Below are positions 7,687-8,687 of a stretch of DNA of 8,687 nucleotides, one piece after another. The DNA is taken from the NCBI GenBank assembly GCA_031273385.1, contig JAISRY010000018.1:1-8687 (forward strand), read 5' to 3'. This DNA comes from Tannerellaceae bacterium (lineage in GTDB: Bacteria > Bacteroidota > Bacteroidia > Bacteroidales > Tannerellaceae). The position numbers and the translations under genes were made by a program. The notes under the pieces are model-generated. The model saw nothing but the letters and a program-made list of their open reading frames with translations, ran no database searches and was not told the origin of the DNA. Position 1 is the stretch's first letter. Each line of letters starts with the position of its first letter.

Positions 7687-7770
7687 AAAATGAGTGTGTC
7701 GCACCTCTGGATTGCTTCACTCCGTTTATAATGACGAGAATTTACAATCGGCTAAAAATCAATCAATTCT

Positions 7771-7824
7771 CGTCATTTCCCCTTTTTGATAAACGCAGTT
7801 TATTGGGTACTCGCAATGACGGGT
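7771..7824 (-). repeat. Hairpin element A, copy 2 (inverted)
   Basis: A perfect 54-bp reverse complement of 7326-7379. With copy 1 it bounds a 499-bp block. The CGGCGATTGCAATCCC tail that follows copies 1 and 3 is not present on the outer side of this copy. Confidence 0.88.
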
Positions 7825-7858
7825 ACTAAACGTTGATTTTCATACGATTGTGATTCGT

Positions 7859-7922
7859 CGTCATTATAAGTGCGCAATAAACCTGGTTTATCAAAAAGGG
7901 AAATGACGGCGATTGCAATCCC
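7859..7922 (+). repeat. Hairpin element A, copy 3 (diverged)
   Basis: A direct repeat of copy 1 with a few substitutions and one fewer G in the G-run. Terminal arms CGTCATT (7859-7865) and AATGACG (7902-7908) and the inner stem ATAAAC/GTTTAT are kept, while the loop is CTG instead of TGC. The tail to 7922 matches the sequence after copy 1. A further hairpin AATCCC-TGAC-GGGATT follows at 7917-7932. Confidence 0.8.
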
Positions 7923-8008
7923 TGACGGGATTAATCACGCCATGACCGTACGGTGGGTATGGCTATCCGCTGCCTCCCGCTCCTCCGCTTCCCCGCTCGC
8001 GATAGCAA

Positions 8009-8227
8009 TTACAAAGAAATAGCAGGTATTATATCTTGCATTTTCTGTTTTAGCACAAGTTCCGTTACTCTATCTGCCGTTTCTTTAGCAGATTCAACCA
8101 TTGCATCTGCAAATTGATCTGGATTCTCATCAATAAGTTCCTGCATTTTAGCATCAACAATATCCCGATCCTTATCGCTCTTTGCCTCGCAAAAAGCCTT
8201 TTTTAATTCGTTTATTCTATCTTTCAT
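8009..8227 (-). CDS. Small hypothetical helical protein (72 aa)
   Basis: A 72-residue frame starting MKDRINELKKAFCEAK, highly charged, with heptad-like helices and no membrane segment, signal peptide or known motif. The family is not recognised. Its reality is supported by a perfect Bacteroides-type promoter ending about 28 bp before the ATG, an A/T-rich leader (ATTAATTAAAATG) with no Shine-Dalgarno as usual in this phylum, and protein-like composition. It is clearly richer in A+T than the operon genes and the repeats on both sides, so it may have a separate origin. It runs convergent to the operon. A cargo or antitoxin-like role is possible, but there is no evidence for either. Confidence 0.68.
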   Translation of the reverse strand: MKDRINELKKAFCEAKSDKDRDIVDAKMQELIDENPDQFADAMVESAKETADRVTELVLKQKMQDIIPAISL

Positions 8228-8254
8228 TTTAATTAATGACCAAGTTCTTTAAGC

Positions 8255-8286
8255 CAAATGTAATAATGATTTCCTTATTGCGCAAA
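8255..8286 (-). promoter_or_regulatory. Bacteroides-type sigma-ABfr promoter for the small gene
   Basis: Read on the minus strand, TTTG (8286-8283), a 20-nt spacer and TACATTTG (8262-8255) match the known Bacteroides -33/-7 consensus TTTG-N19-21-TAnnTTTG exactly. Transcription should start near 8248, giving a 5' leader of about 20 nt before the ATG at 8227. Confidence 0.78.
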
Positions 8287-8333
8287 TCTTCTGACTAATT
8301 ATTTCTCCCCGCTCCCTGCTCGCGCGGATTTGT

Positions 8334-8354
8334 ATTCACTATTCGTTGTTCACT
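8334..8354. repeat. Three degenerate 7-bp tandem units
   Basis: ATTCACT, ATTCGTT and GTTCACT stand head to tail. They are short and degenerate, and sit between the small gene's promoter and the nested inverted repeat. Confidence 0.45.
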
Positions 8355-8367
8355 AGGGTGCATTTCA

Positions 8368-8656
8368 AATTGTCGCGGTGATGCCCGGAGGGCATGATTT
8401 TCATAACCGCAGGTCAACGACCTGCGGGAGAATGATGCGCATCCCCTCTGCCTGAACCAACGGTCTTCGACCAAAGGGAGAAAAAGGCAGGACTGTGTTA
8501 TATCTTAAAAGATTGTCCTGCCTTTCAGGCAGTGTTCGTGTGGTTGCCATCTCCCGCAGGTCGTTGACCTGCGGTTATGAAAATCATGCCCTCCGGGCAT
8601 TCCTGCTTGGAATTACTATATAGCAGGCTTCGACAGGCTCAGCCACCGCGACAATT
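8368..8656. repeat. Nested inverted-repeat element (perfect 51-bp arms)
   Basis: Arms 8381-8431 and 8550-8600 are perfect reverse complements, 118 bp apart. Each arm itself holds two hairpins: ATGCCC-GGA-GGGCAT, and CCGCAGGTC-AAC-GACCTGCGG. Outside them, 13-bp ends (8368-8380 and 8644-8656) are also inverted. Inside are CTGCCTGAA/TTCAGGCAG (8448-8456 and 8524-8532) and an 11-bp stem AAAGGCAGGAC/GTCCTGCCTTT (8483-8493 and 8515-8525). No protein is encoded. It could be a non-autonomous mobile element, a REP cluster or a structured RNA. Together with the preceding short tandem and the following part-copy of element A, it fills the gene-free stretch from the promoter to the window end. Confidence 0.85.
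8626..8648. repeat. 23-bp dispersed repeat, copy 2
   Basis: It matches 7219-7241 with one substitution. It lies between the right 51-bp arm and the right 13-bp outer end of the nested element, a segment absent on the left side, which suggests insertion into a once symmetrical structure. Confidence 0.7.
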
Positions 8657-8657
8657 G

Positions 8658-8687
8658 TCGTCATTGTAAGTACCCAATAAACCAGGT
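8658..8687 (+). repeat. Hairpin element A, copy 4 (cut by window end)
   Basis: GTCGTCATTGTAAGTACCC and the following AATAAACCAGGT match the 5' half of element A. The loop triplet here is CAG, the reverse complement of the CTG loop of copy 3. The rest of the unit lies outside the window. Confidence 0.7.

Larger units (their letters stand above)
7192..8008. other. Non-coding, repeat-dense intergenic region
   Basis: This 817-bp gap between the convergent operon and the small minus-strand gene has no reading frame with a plausible start signal and protein-like composition; open frames across it simply translate the repeats. It contains a 28-bp palindrome, paired 54-bp inverted elements, a diverged third copy of that element, four copies or part-copies of a second repeat family, a GC-rich hairpin and an adjacent C8A8 tract. 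No classical hairpin-plus-T-run terminator for the operon is visible just after 7191. Confidence 0.75.

Noticed and set aside
7708..7735. A possible tRNA or attachment site around GATTGCTTCACTCC
   Set aside because: No cloverleaf or tRNA signature can be built here; it looks like a dispersed intergenic repeat fragment.
7128..7829. Overlapping open frames of 67-138 codons on both strands across the repeat region
   Set aside because: They translate the inverted repeats (the same MSTER-type peptide recurs) and have no ribosome sites or protein-like composition.
8483..8525. Stand-alone terminator hairpin
   Set aside because: The 11-bp stem is real, but it lies inside the nested element, has a 21-nt loop and is not followed by a T-run beyond the stem itself.
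7326..8687. A CRISPR array
   Set aside because: Repeat copies occur in both orientations, at irregular spacing and with differing lengths; there are no regular spacers and no cas genes.

Overview
The window looks like an accessory segment of a Bacteroidota (probably Bacteroidales) chromosome. The clearest support is a minus-strand promoter at 8255-8286 that matches the Bacteroides consensus exactly (TTTG, 20 nt, TAnnTTTG). The several families of short palindromic intergenic repeats fit as well. No rRNA, tRNA, integrase or complete insertion sequence is visible, so genus and species are not assigned.

Positions 1-7191 hold one tightly packed plus-strand operon that begins upstream of the window. 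Its genes are: (i) the 3' part of a SLOG/LOG-like Rossmann-fold protein (1-501); (ii) a 1388-residue STAND-type NTPase with an N-terminal DUF4062 domain, a NACHT-like P-loop NTPase, a helical arm and a long C-terminal beta-propeller-like region (498-4664), which overlaps the first gene by 4 bp; (iii) a 656-residue membrane protein with a TPR-like helical N-terminus, four predicted transmembrane segments and a beta-rich C-terminal domain (4666-6636, 1-bp gap); (iv) a 177-residue protein of unknown family (6658-7191, 21-bp gap). A putative nucleotide-ligand domain, a STAND switch and a membrane protein encoded together resemble known anti-phage or biological-conflict cassettes. A defence role is inference from domain content; the window gives no direct evidence of it.

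Positions 7192-8008 carry no credible gene and are packed with palindromic repeats: a perfect 28-bp palindrome, a roughly 500-bp block bounded by perfect 54-bp inverted copies of a hairpin element, and a long hairpin with 40-bp arms plus further copies of its arm.

A small AT-rich gene on the minus strand (8009-8227, 72 aa), with its own consensus promoter, sits convergent to the operon. Beyond it, 8368-8656 is a nested inverted-repeat structure with perfect 51-bp arms. A further copy of the first hairpin family is cut by the window end. The region from 7192 on reads as a repeat-rich junction beside the accessory operon.
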